Shown here: positions 11,565 to 23,280 of the stretch, piece after piece
Numbering within the stretch: the stretch's first letter is position 1
Layout: the number at the start of each line of letters is the position of its first letter
Assembly (NCBI RefSeq): GCF_001632365.1
Contig: NW_024468590.1
Coordinates: 2,633-66,632 of the forward strand
DNA length: 64,000 nt
Reading direction: 5' to 3'
Source: Laetiporus sulphureus 93-53
Lineage: Eukaryota > Basidiomycota > Agaricomycetes > Polyporales > Laetiporaceae
Notes under the pieces: model-generated
What the model was told of the DNA's origin: nothing
The model's database searches: none
Seen by the model: only the letters and a program-made list of their open reading frames with translations
Translations under genes and position numbers: made by a program

Positions 11565-13700
11565 TCAATGTTTCCACTTTGACCACCATGATTTCACCAA
11601 TCGGTGATCGTGACCAGGGTTAATTGGACCACCAGGCATCCCAGGCCACGTGATATCTGTTAGAGTCTTGTTGCATGACTGAGGATATCGCACCTGCCCG
11701 GCATTTCCAGCCCAATCAAAGTCGATCACTTTGATGCATGCCTTCTTCTTTTCTTTCTGTATGACTGCCTTGCCATCTTGATTAACCTGCACCATGATGT
11801 TGTTCGTCCTGAGGTCACCATGCACAAACTGCTGCTGCTCCAGTAGCACCAGCAGTTGGTTCAGTGATGTCCAGATAGGATCTGCAGCTGTGGGAGCTGC
11901 AACTCTGCCATGCAGTTTCTTCTCAGAGAATTGGGACAGCGTCTCCCAGTCCGATCCAAGGTACTCCATGACGTAGGCGGTAGGAGCACCTTCACGACGT
12001 GCACATCCATAAAGGGTAGGGGCGAGATGGTGTCAAGCCAAGAGCTGATGAACATGTTCGCCATACAATCTGTCAATCAACTTGACCACCACTGGGGTGG
12101 GAGAACGCAGACGGGAAGGGGTCAACAAGGTGGCATGGAACAGCCACCGCTGGCTACTTGTCAAGAGACGATCTTCGAACGCGAGCTTGCCTGGTGCGGA
12201 GGCTCCTGATTTCGCATACAACGTGACTGACTCGTAGATCCGTGGTGTCGAGGAGGGAAATGTCGGTGGCATTTCGTTCAGGTTCAACCTGGGGGGGAGA
12301 GAATTTTTCAGTTTGATTTCAACATTAAAGGCGTCATTCGACACACCTTTCTAGTGTAGATTGCCCTTTTGCCAGTGCATAGAGCACCTTCGCAAGCCTA
12401 TCCTGTCGTATGCCCCTGCTATCATGTAGCATGTAATAGGTATCCTGTAATGGCTCCATGATGACATGTTTGCCATCATAGAAGCCCCCCAGTACAGACA
12501 GCTGAGCTCCTGTCCATCAATTGTCAGATGGTAGAATGTCTGGATGCTCCACAAGACATACCTAACACAGAGATGAGGAACATCGGTGAGCCCTGCGCTA
12601 AAAAACTCGTCCACCTTGGATCATGCCGTTCATTCTGCTCCAAGACTTTCACGGCAAGGTCGTAGTCACACGCCAGTTGCATGTAGACATCGCTAACTCC
12701 TTGTCTGGGCTCCCACTTGTCCTCACACAAGATGATCAGTATGCTTCCATCTGCGAGGAAAACGCAATCGACCTCACCGTAACGGAGGTCTGACGATGCA
12801 TTGAACTGGTACTTGTGGGACCAGCGCTGGCGTTCGAACAGCGACTCAACGCCAGTGTCGAATTGATTGGTTCGTGCCGCCTCATCCTTGAAATGTTCGC
12901 CCATCATGCTGCACAACATCTGGGCCGACTTCACAGCATCGACTGTGGTGCTGCAGTCCTCAGGAAGGGAACCGGTAGCGTCAATGATGAATTGGCGGAA
13001 AACGTCATGCAGCGCGCACACTGGAACACTGTTCTTCAAGGTTGGACGGAGGCACATAATATGAGTGACATCATCTTGGCCCTTCCCCCAGCCACTGGGC
13101 TTGCCAAAATCAAATGGAGAAAGAAGAGTGCTCTGCGCATGCTTGACGGATGTGGCGAATTCCATGCAGATTCCATTGGCAGCTTCCAGGAGTCCTCCTG
13201 CTTATGGATCAAGGCTGGATTCATTAGCGCAGAGGGGAGCAGCACTCACTGTGAATTGGTGACAACCAGACTGGTAGTGGGAGATGCAGATCGAGCAATA
13301 TTAGCTGCTCTGGTGGCAACTTTGCTGGCATGAGCACCGTGTCCACTGCAGTTTTCCAGCAGGTCACAACCTCATCCATCTCGATGGCATCATGGTGGTG
13401 GTCCTCTTCTTCTTTCCAAGCCTCTATATGTTTAAGCAAGTCATTGAAGGCTTTCTGAAACTGGCCAGCCATCCCCGTCGCCTTGTCTGATGCTTGACCA
13501 ATCTTGCTGCGTTTCGCCCCAGGAATCGGAAATACGTCACTGGCACGTTTCCTCCAGACAGAACTGGATGGAGAGTTCGATACACCTCCAAGTCTGGCTG
13601 GCTGTCGAGCTGATGAATGACTGATGATAGCTGCCCCATCAGACACTGCTCCTCGGTGTGAGCGTGAGCGAGTTGCATGAGCACAGTTGGCGCTAGACAT
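11565..13700 (-). pseudogene. FunK1-like fungal protein kinase with an in-frame stop
   Basis: FunK1 is a protein-kinase family greatly expanded in mushrooms. Exons 13700-13250, 13200-12562, 12509-12347 and 12288-11565 keep phase throughout and total 1977 nt (658 residues). The catalytic loop reads VHGDLRTNNIMV and the metal-binding segment VIDFDWAG, both typical of the family, followed by the RYP..NK..WPG region. The N-terminal part has ATP-lobe-like sequence (VVVKLIDRLYG). A TGA at 12035-12033 (GCT TGA CAC) interrupts the kinase domain between the two lobes, with no nearby splice sites to remove it. A TGG or CGA codon is the likely ancestor. The C-lobe ends normally at 11565. Unless readthrough or an assembly error is involved, the product would lack the catalytic loop. 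Confidence 0.75.
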
Positions 13701-15124
13701 GGTGTTTGGGGGGAGGGGGAGGGACTGACAGGCAGAGCACACTGGGTTCCAGGTTATATGCAAAAACCACAGGTCAAACGTGGAGCAGGCCTCGATGCAC
13801 ATCACCTACGCTAACTGCATCGGTGCACCTTGGCAGTGCAATTTTGCCAGTTTGCCGGCTTGCCAGCTTGACAGATGTCCGATCGCATCAATATAGACTG
13901 GCGCTGGTGAGAGATCTGACACATCATGGTATCATGCCAACAAGTCCAGTCCTGATGAATCATGGGCATGGCATTCTACCAACCAAAGGATCAGTTGACA
14001 TCTGCCACGATATCACAATGTGAAAAAAATCACGCACCGGCCTAGAAGTCAATGCAGGAGAGAAAACGTGTCCACGTCCGAGGAGAGGAACGCGTGCGTC
14101 CAGGACGTACACCCACGGGGTGCCCCTCACACCCGACAGCAAGCGCGTGTGCTGAGGACATATGCCTGTGGTGTCCACCCCCCGCACGGCGCTGCGCGAC
14201 AGAGCGGGCAGTGCAGCGCTCATCGCTCAGAGCAGCTCAAGTTCATGGCCACACTTGCAGTCCGCGGATGAGGCACGTGTGCGTCTGGGATGTACGCGAT
14301 GCAATGCAGCATAAATGAGGTATTTGGGATATCATCGCACGTGCGGGTGCCGTTCAAGTGCACGTGTTGGGCATAATGCACGTCCAGGATGCGCCCATCG
14401 ACGTGCGTGTCACGGGGCGAGGACAGGTGGCGGACGTGGTGTCCGGTGCCACATCTGCTGGGCTGGGCAGCTACAGGCGCTTAAGGCCATCCTGGTGAGC
14501 GCCCGGCATGCCCTGGCCTGCCCTAGGGGGCCTCATAACCTAAATGCAGGACAATTGCATGTGACTTGTCTGAGAAATTGGTCAATGAAGTTCACCTCAC
14601 TGGCACTCTCTAATGTTAGTGGAAGGGTGAGAGCAGGAATATATGGTGCGGTGTCATCCTTCTGCAAAACAATGAGACAGTCTGCCACAATAGTGTCATA
14701 GAAAACGAGTCCCTGTTAGGCAGAGATGGCTCTCAGTATAATGAGAAAATGAGAAAACTAAGAGCAACTAGATTATTGAACAATCTGGCTGGCCATCAGT
14801 GATAGACAACCTCTCAATTACAAGTGAAAAAGAAGTCTGCAGGCAAGCAAACATCTGAACAAAAACATAATTGCAGGTTAGATTTTTGATAGTTAGCAAA
14901 TTCAAACTTGACAGTGAGCTGAGTCGCTAGACTTCAACATGTAGATCCAAACAGAATGTGGCTCATTGGATTCTAATGCCATTGACAAGAGGTAATTATT
15001 TGTCAAAGAAAGAAGGAAAAATGTTATAACTGAAACAGTGCTTCAATATCTCTCTTCAACAGTCCAACTTCTGCAGAAATATTTGGCTCATCATGAAGTT
15101 CATGATCACATAGAATAGGCAGCC
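13701..15124. other. Gene-free stretch crossing from CpG-rich to CpG-poor DNA
   Basis: The left part is the upstream flank of the kinase-like gene. It carries three more near-palindromes at 14092-14110, 14278-14296 and 14378-14394. From about 14570 the sequence turns AT-rich with almost no CpG. No gene is recognised. Confidence 0.5.
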
Positions 15125-15466
15125 TTGGCACCTACCAAATCTGAGCTCTATGGAAATCATACTATTCTACACTTTATTCTGCATCAACCCTCCCCACTTC
15201 CCCCTCTAATGTTTTTGGATATGCTCCATTTCAATAAAAAGAAAGTCATAGATGAATCATGTGATTCACATCCCAGTGAAATGAGCTTGACACTGGGTGA
15301 AGCAATCAATAATTTGAGGTGAAAGATAATCAAAATATTGAAGAAAAAGTTCAAATCTTTTAAGCATCTTCACTATCAATTTGTGATAAAAGTATTTAAA
15401 ATATTTTTAACATCTTTTGTTATGAAAGATGATGAAAAGATTGAAAGGAGATTGGATGAGATAGTA

Positions 15467-15582
15467 AACATCATTTCTTCAACCATTTGACAATCTTTGA
15501 TACAAAACTATGATGAAAAGGTTTAACATCATTTCTTCAACCATTTGACAATCTTTGATACAAAACTATGATGAAAAGGTTT
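15467..15582. repeat. Perfect 58-bp tandem duplication inside the TIR element
   Basis: Two identical 58-bp units (15467-15524 and 15525-15582) each begin AACATCATTTCTTCAACC. Perfect identity in a decayed neighbourhood suggests a recent slippage or gene-conversion event. Confidence 0.95.
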
Positions 15583-15649
15583 AACATCTTTTTTCACCCT
15601 TTTTGATCAAAGATGATGAAAATATTGTGACTATGTCACACCCTTGCTT

Positions 15650-16130
15650 TTATATACTAAGCCAGTACTGAGATATGGAAGTTAATACTCAGGTTAAGGT
15701 CTGAAGGTTAGTACTATGCTAGTACCAAGCCAGTACTAAGGTCTCAATGCTAGTACTAAGGTCTGAATGCTAGTACTATGCTAGTACCAAGCTAGTACTA
15801 AGGTCTCAATGCTAGTACTATGCTAGTACTATGCTAGTATCAAGGTCCAAATGATAGTGCTATGCTAGTATCAAGCTACTACTAAGGTTCAAATGTTAGT
15901 ACTAAGTCTAAAGGTTAGCACTAAGATCTAAACATTAGTACTAAGTCTTCAAAAAGTAGTATTATGCTAGTACTATAGTTAAAATGCTAGTACTATGCTA
16001 GTACCAAGCTAGTACTACAGTCTGAAGGTTAGTACTACTAGCATATGCTAGTGCTAAGATGTAGAGATCAATACTATGCTAGTACTAAGGCTTCAAGAGG
16101 CAGTACTAACATTTGGACCTGGGTATTAAC
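15650..16130. repeat. GCTAGTACTA minisatellite
   Basis: Irregular repeats of GCTAGTACTA, GCTAGTACCAAG and AAGGTCTGAATGCTAGTACT fill this stretch. The core TAGTACTA is itself palindromic. It forms the centre of the TIR element. Confidence 0.9.
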
Positions 16131-17476
16131 CTTTATATTCTGATATTAGCTTAGTGTAGAATGATAATGATGTGACATGGTCACAATGTGTGCATTATCT
16201 TTGATAAGAAAAGAATGAAAAAGATTTTAAAACTTTTTATCATAACTTTATCTAAATGATTGAAAAATGATTGAAAAAATGATTGCTAACATGTCATCCA
16301 ATCTTTTTCCAATCTTTTCATCATCTTTAACAAGAAAAGATGTTAATAATATTTTGAGTTCTTTTATCACAAATTGACAGTAAAGATGCTGAAAAGATTT
16401 GAACTTTTTCTTCAATATCTTTACCATCTTTCACCTCAAATTATTGATTGTTTCACCCAGTGTGAGTTATGATGGCCATATTTTAGTCATTGCTGAGCAC
16501 AAGAATTTGCCTTTTTTGCACATTTTTTGCAACACAAAGCAGAACACTTCTCACCATCCTCAAAGGTCTGAGTCAGATGGTGGCCTTTCGATGGATACAG
16601 AGCTCTACTCAAATGCTGGCCTGCACATATGAGAAGGGTTATATAGCAATATTTTATTTCAACCAGCCTGAGGTGAGCCTGAAGTCATGTTTTTCAGGCT
16701 TCAGATTGCATCATAACAACATTTATGGAATGTTATCACAGCTGAATGTTTTCAAGCCACCAATCTCCTCATATTGGGAGTAAACATTAGTGCTGACGGT
16801 AAATGGCTGGCATCTGGTACAGGACTGGATGTTTCATTTGGAAGCTTGACAATCAACATATGTGATCCATCATCCTTTGCCTGCTTTTGTTTCCATATAT
16901 CTGCCCAGAGATGTGGTGGTTGTATCATTATCTGGCACTGCCTCACAATTTGCTGGATAAGCAAGATGTGGCACTTCTATGTAGTTTGCATTGATGCAAC
17001 ACATCACCAGGCATGCCTTCATTGATTGTAGCATACAGGACATATGGAATATAGTGAGTAGCACCCACTGCACAGTCCTTGATCATAGCATATTATTCTT
17101 GAACTGTATATAAGACATTTTATCCAAACAATTATTGGAGTAATTTCAAATATCACTACACCTCTGTGAGTCATAATATATGGTACTGCAAGGACTATGC
17201 TAATTGCCGATTCCTAGTGGACCTACATTCTTGGCCAACCACAAGCCTTTCTTGACAGTATCCACATCAGCTGGCTATCATATCTATAATGTACAGACAA
17301 AGACACCTCTTGTGCTGATTTCACATGAGATACACCATGTGTCACCATGCACATTCATGTTTCAGAACACAGTCCTTGCAGAGGTTAATGATGCAGATAC
17401 ACTGTGTTTATGGTGCATAGATAAGCTTATGTGTCTGCAAGAAATCAGACATGCCAGTGCATTTGAATGTGCTTGA

Positions 17477-20127
17477 TAACTTCAGATAAGGCTGACTGCT
17501 TTCTCTCAGGGACTGCTTCTGTGTCTGCAATTGCAGTATATATATATGCTTATATTTTGGTATAGGTTCTGATGAGTTTTTAATTTAGGCTTAACAGAAA
17601 GAGTTGGGACAAACATTCTATTTTTCACTTCTTCTCATCACAAAGCCATCATTTGACAAGCTGGTGAAATCGGTATGACATAGTGTTAGATCTGCACTTG
17701 GTCATTACTTAAAAGCAACTAAGATAATCTGACCAACCCTGATTTGGCATCTCAAAAAAGCAGGGCTTAAGCAACTCATGAGATGGTGCTGGCTAGGCAG
17801 AGTGTGCACTGGCCAGGTGCTGCATCCTGGGTGGACTACTGAGCAGGCTTACTGATATAAACCATCAACCATCTTGGGTTGTTTCTTTCACCAATCAATG
17901 CGATGGGAGAAGAACTACTCATAGTCATTGTAAGTGGTAGGGCCAAGCCCTCACCAAAATATATTAACATTTCTTGTATCTGACATAAAGCTGATAGAGC
18001 ATGAACATAGATAAATAGACATTGTACTAGGTTGAATTAGGAATACTGACAACCTATCACCAATGCTGAGCAATTAATGAGAGAAGATGTTCATTAGGGC
18101 ATGTGAGATACATACTATCCACATAATCGCAAGCCAATATCATATAGTTCCTCATCAAGAACAGTTTATGAACATCCCATCGTCACTCCATTGCAATCAT
18201 ACCATCACTGTCCAGGGTGGGTCTATCTAATATATTTCAGAGCAAGCTCAATGGCAGGTCCTCTATCATAAATCCTCACTGCTGCATAACTCCCAGCTCT
18301 TGTCATGAGAATTGTGAGAATGCATCCATAGAAGTCTCACATGTATGGTGTATGCAACCTGCAATGAAGATGGGTGCATGGGCTGGATAAGACATGTAAG
18401 ATAATAGAATGTTAATGGCATCAGAGAATGAAAGGAGGATTAAGAATCTGCAAATGTGTGGTGTGTAGTAATGTGTATAATGACAATGACAGCTGTGAAG
18501 TGCAATAGTGACATCACAAGCAGCAGGTGCTGATAAGCATACTTGCAAAGCCAAAGACTTGAGGCTAAAGCAGGATAAATAGTCAGTAAATTATGCCTGT
18601 AAGGACTGCCTAGTGGCTACAGTCAAGATCAACCCTCAATATCCCCAAGATGAATGATGCACTCACATGTAAGTTTGTTTCCAGCAGCCTGATGATGTTC
18701 AACTTCATACTCCATATCTCAGCCTCCACCACTCTGATTACAATGTTGCACATGCACCTGATCAGGTTTCTCATGTGCCACTGACTGTCTTTTCCCTCAT
18801 TGTTGATGCCAAAATGCATCATCGATATTCTCACACAGATGAGGTACAAGCTGGGGTGATGCAGCTGGATAATGGTCATCAGCCATCTGTACATCATTAT
18901 GAGCAGAAAGGAAAAGGATGGTGTAGGTGATGGAGTGCAAGGGTCTCATTAGGCTCACATGCAGAGTGAGAAGCTTGTCACATGACCAATCAAATGCCAG
19001 AGCTAGCCCAGCCATCTGTGTGAGAGAACACTAGAATAGGAAAGATCAGCGTAAGTCAGCCACAAAATGACAGCATTGACCACTGCACCAGGCACAAATG
19101 CATAGACCATCATGAACACACTTGCAAAACAGAACATGATCACTACAAATGAACATAATAAAGTATGCCTTCATGACATGGCCCATCTGCACCATGCACT
19201 ATGATGAGGAACATCTACAGTGAAGCTCAGCCCACCCATGTAGCCTGGCCAGTCAGATCATGCTGGTGCAGCCATACATAAATGGAGAGCAAAGGAAGAA
19301 GGAAGGTGAGGCAGAGTTTGAGGACCTGCATGATGTGTGTGAGGAAACCATGTAGGTGCAGGATGAGACCTTTGATTGAGTACCCAGTTCAGTGGCACCA
19401 GGTGATAAGCATGCTGGGTTCCATGAGAGGAGGCAGTGAAGGGTGAAGATGAGCATGCTGAGGGAGATGGCATTGCATAGTTTGAACCTGGTAGGCAAGC
19501 TTTTGATAGTCTGATATGCTAGCTAACAGCAGAAATGATCATCTCATCTGTCATAGGAAAAGGAAACAATCATATACAATTTTCAATTGCCATCTAGCAC
19601 ATTTGAGTGACACATCTATGGCCTATGATAGTATGGCCTGAGAATCTCTATATTGCAGATGTGCTTGCATCGAGAACCCAACAATATCTTTCATGATCCA
19701 GCTATACATTGCAAATTAACTAACCTGGAGTGCTGTTTGCTGCTGAAAATCCACTGCTGCTTTGCCTTCTCACTTTTGAATCTATTTTCACAACTCCATC
19801 CATATGGCCTTGTCTGCAGTTCACATTATGAGTATGAACCTGTCCAGCATAGAGGTTGGAGTAGATGTCATTTTAGATCAGGCAAGCACCATCAAACTTT
19901 CTAGCTGATCACATGGGTGTGCTGCTAATTCTGTTGTGCTCACTGTCTGGTTCTGCTGGTCTTGATGATAATGGACATGGACACCATGCAAGGTGAGTGA
20001 AAACATTTCACCCCACCCTCATTTGGTTATGCTGGGGTGGTATAATGACGACTCATCCCTGGAACGTCAGATCCAGCCCCAGTAATCATAACTGGTGTGA
20101 GACTTCGAGTTACTGAGTTAAAGTCTC
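17477..20127. other. CpG-poor stretch without recognised genes
   Basis: Only short frames are present and none shows a known motif. The base composition matches the surrounding decayed DNA, so this is most likely old transposon or gene debris. Confidence 0.4.
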
Positions 20128-21346
20128 TTGACTGCTTGTAGCTATTCCACACAGCCCCATTCTGACTTCAATTTCAGGGTGCTTCTCCTTCAGGCAATTT
20201 GCATAGAAGGGCAATTGGATGATGAGGATACTGTGGGGCAGGAGATGGATCTGATTCCACCATCACCCATCCCTGAGCCCAGTCAGCATGGCATTAATGT
20301 GGTATGTTGGTTCTCTACTCAGGAGTTTGATGGGTTTGTTACAGGACTACTCAGAAGCTACCCGATCCCTCCAGCTGCTGAAAGAGGGATTTATGATGCT
20401 CAACGGCACAAACAGAAATTGAAACAAAAGTGGACTGCTCAGTGCAAATCTGCAAAGGCCGTGAAGCCTTATGGTGCATACGAATTGCCATGAAATATGG
20501 TTAAGAAGCATATTCATCACACCACAGCCATACTGACCTCTCTCAATGTCCTACACCTGCCACACATGCAAGGGGCATACACTGGAGCTCGAGCACAAGG
20601 TCAAGAACAGAAGGCTCTATCCCTCCAGGATTTGATAGGTGAGAACTCCCCTTACAAATTTATGCTGATACAACGGGATGGATGGTGAGCATCAGCATTT
20701 GTCAATGCAATATATTGCTCACATTTTTCCAGAACATTGCGACCCATATTGCACTCTTCTAACTGCATTATCGGTGTTTGCTGCAGTTCTCCAAATGACA
20801 AGACATGAGATCACACTCACAGGGCTGCCGCCGACACCATGAAAGATGCTCATTTATGGATGAAAATTTCTAGGAATTCAGAGGTACATCATCGAGGTAG
20901 ATATCCAGCCTTTTCGAAAGGCATCTCACATAGTGGAGGACAGAAGGTCAGTGCTCAGCTGCATTTATGTGAACTGTCAAATGAACATTTGTAACAGTGC
21001 CCTGGCAATCTAGTCATCAAGGGCATAAATGAGGAGGTCCTTTCAGACCTGTTTGAGGATAAGAATTTTTGTCGTATGGCAGATTTTGGTTCAAGTAAGT
21101 TTTCTGTGTATAATGTTTGAATTATAAGTACTAACAGTGAGTTGAGGTGCATTTGCCACATGGGCCCCCAAGCTTTATGGTTACTATGTCGACCATCTCC
21201 AGCCGCTGTTTGAGGCTTATCCTCAGCTGAAGAGGAACTTCGACAATAGTGTTTTTTTCATGTGCCACTGTGAATCTTGGCCCAGACACCACAACAGTTG
21301 AACACTGTGATTCTGCCAACCTTCCATTTGGTCTATGTGCCATCAC
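20128..21346 (+). pseudogene. TET/JBP-like 2-oxoglutarate dioxygenase relic
   Basis: The frames read in order like the large Agaricomycete TET/JBP-related family. They are a leader with VVCWFSTQEFDGFVTGLL (20300s), RYPAFSKGISHSGGQK (about 20896), FATWAPKLYGYYVDHLQP (about 21150), and the active-site segment EHCDSANLPFGLCAITAL near 21299-21352. In this family that segment is HRDxxNLPFGWCAITALG and its His and Asp bind iron. TET/JBP enzymes oxidise 5-methylcytosine. Stops, frame changes and a T-run indel near 21245 break the gene. The family's later GGHLVLWDLK part is absent, because a LINE leader begins at 21347. Family membership rests on remembered consensus, so a profile search would decide it. 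Confidence 0.6.
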
Positions 21347-23280
21347 AGCCCTATCTATATACCGGATGCCATTGAGGGTCAATGGCAATGCTTAGAGAGA
21401 CCTCTGTAGCACATTCAATTCTTATGCTATGCTCTTCAAAATACCCTCATCTGAAAGCCACGCTTCTAATCTCAGAGGTTCAAAAAAAGCCTCAATGCCC
21501 AGTTGAGCGAAACAGGTGCTGTAGGCTTCCCAATTGGACAGGTTTCCTCATGGTGGTGATTTGGTCAACATTGGTCCCTCTGAGGCCATCAGTTACTTCT
21601 ATCTTCTCAGTTTTGTTAGATCCCCCTTGCTCTATATCTCAAGCTCCCATGTGATTAAATTCTCATTATTCCATAATTTATTTGTATTTCTACGTGATGC
21701 CCTTTTAACTCAGTCAGTAAGTGCCCATTATGGTCCTCATGACTTTTTGCTTTTTTCTCTTGTGCATCGCAATCTGCTATGTCTCTCGAACTGCAACCAC
21801 CACCATCTCTGGGCACTTCTGGGTCCCTTTCAAGTCCACCCCCAGTTTTCACCTCATACACCCCAACTGCTACACTCCACATCCACAAAGCCACCTGGCA
21901 ATGAAATTCTCGAGGCTTGTCTAATGTGGCCAATGACTTTGACTCCTTGGTGGATATTGCTTACAGTGTTCACGAGAGCATTTAGCAGATTTTGGTGATG
22001 GCAAGCATCTCTTCATCCACAGTTTACATCGACAACCTCCTTAGAGCTTGACTGGTCAATGCTCTTGCTCTCTACTGCCACACTCCTTCTAATTCCCTTG
22101 CTGCTAATCCTCCTCATGCTACTACTCTGACCTCTGAGGCTGGCTTTACTGCCATGCTCCAGGACCTGTGCACTGCCTTTGATATCAGGTTCACTGCCTT
22201 AGAAGCTCACCTAGCAACCATGAGCCCTCCTTTGACTGTGCAGACTCCCTCTGCTCCCACACCTCTGATATGTGGTGCCCCCTCCAAGAGGTGCTCATAT
22301 ATGGTGGCAGCCACTCCAAAGCACCCAGTTCCAACTGCAAGTGCCCTGACCCTCCATCCCCCCTGAAGGCTCCTAGTACCAAACATGTACAGGAACCCAT
22401 CTGATACATGGTTCAGTTTGCAGGCCCTGTGCCTGCACACTTTATATCTGGCTTCCCTCTAAGCTGGTCAATGATGTGAATACTGCGCTGGCAGTTGTTC
22501 CTACTGCTGGTGGGCTTACTGCTCTTGTGGTCTACCCCAGCTCTGCTGGCAACTTCATCTTGGCCTTCCTGTCCAATACCTACTCCTGATGCATCAATGA
22601 CCACCTGCTGACCATCTGCACTGCCCTCCAACTCGAGCCTGACCACCCCGTCTCCCATGATGTCAAGTGGTCTCATCTTCTACTCGACAATGTGCACACT
22701 TGGGTGTCCCCCAGCAGTGACATCCATTTCCCTGCAGCTCTTCTTGAAGGACTCATCAAGAACCCAGCACTTGCCTGCCTCTCCATCACCTAACCTCTGC
22801 ATTGGGCAAATCAACCTGAGCAGGTCAATGGTGCCTGCTTGTCTGTGGTACTCGGCTTCGAGGATCCAGATGGCTCTGTTCTCACCACCATTCTCAGGAC
22901 TCCCCTCTTCACTTTTGGCACACCTGTTACAAGTGCACACTGGCACAATAAACCATGCCTCCATCAGTGTATGAGGTGCTGGGCATTCAGCCATCTCGCT
23001 ATTGAATGCATGAAACTGACCTGGTGCTGCAGGTGTGCAGGCCACCACTAAGAATCTATGCACCGTGCTCAGTGCACCTTGTGTGTGAAGGAGAATCGCA
23101 CCATCTCTGACCCCTGTGACCATGCTTACTGCATCAACTGCCATGGTCTCCACCATGCCAATTTCACCACATGTCCTAAACGGGCTGCTTTTCAGGACCC
23201 GAGTGCAATCCTCAGTCACGTCCTATCAGACTCCACCCTCGACCACTCAGCTGATGACACAGATGTTGTCATGTAGTTGA
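21347..23280 (+). mobile_element. Non-LTR retrotransposon (LINE), 5' leader and gag-like ORF1, decayed
   Basis: The leader (21347-21790) matches the copy at 1606-2118. After it come proline- and serine-rich gag-like frames (22150-22370). A cysteine cluster at about 22955-23190 includes a perfect CX2CX4HX4C knuckle (CMRCWAFSHLAIEC), a second CCRCAGHH and a third CINCHGLHH..C. Three zinc knuckles at the end of ORF1 are typical of Tad-like fungal LINEs. No endonuclease or reverse transcriptase could be recognised downstream, so the copy is a relic. Confidence 0.65.

Larger units (their letters stand above)
15291..16462. mobile_element. CACTA-like non-autonomous DNA transposon, 1172 bp, with TSD
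   Basis: The ends read CACTGGGTGAA and TTTCACCCAGTG. Terminal inverted repeats extend about 190 bp inward with high identity; both arms share AATCAATAATTTGAGGTGAA and TTGAAGAAAAAGTTCAAATC. A 3-bp TGA duplication flanks it (15288-15290 and 16463-16465). CACTA/EnSpm elements characteristically start CACTA or CACTG and make 3-bp duplications. The interior holds no transposase, only a perfect 58-bp duplication and a minisatellite, so it must have been moved in trans. Confidence 0.85.
15125..17476 (+). pseudogene. Decayed WD40-like gene split by a transposon
   Basis: The frame from about 15125 runs to 15290. After the TIR element is removed with one copy of its TGA duplication, it continues at 16466 without a shift (EMS-LSYDGHILVIAEHKN). 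Further pieces read GVNISADGKWLASGTG near 16770 and LCLWCIDKLMCLQEIRHAS near 17400. Sequence of the form SxDGxxLAxG and xLWxIDxxxCLQ is typical of beta-propeller WD40 repeats. Frame changes and stops between the pieces, and strong CpG loss, mark it as dead. The exact start is not visible. Confidence 0.55.

Noticed and set aside
12033..12035. Selenocysteine or programmed readthrough at the kinase TGA
   Set aside because: No SECIS-like element or readthrough context (such as CTA after the stop) is visible, and dikaryotic fungi generally lack selenocysteine; mutation is simpler.
15650..16130. CRISPR-like array
   Set aside because: Repeats are irregular and overlapping with no unique spacers, and the organism is a fungus.
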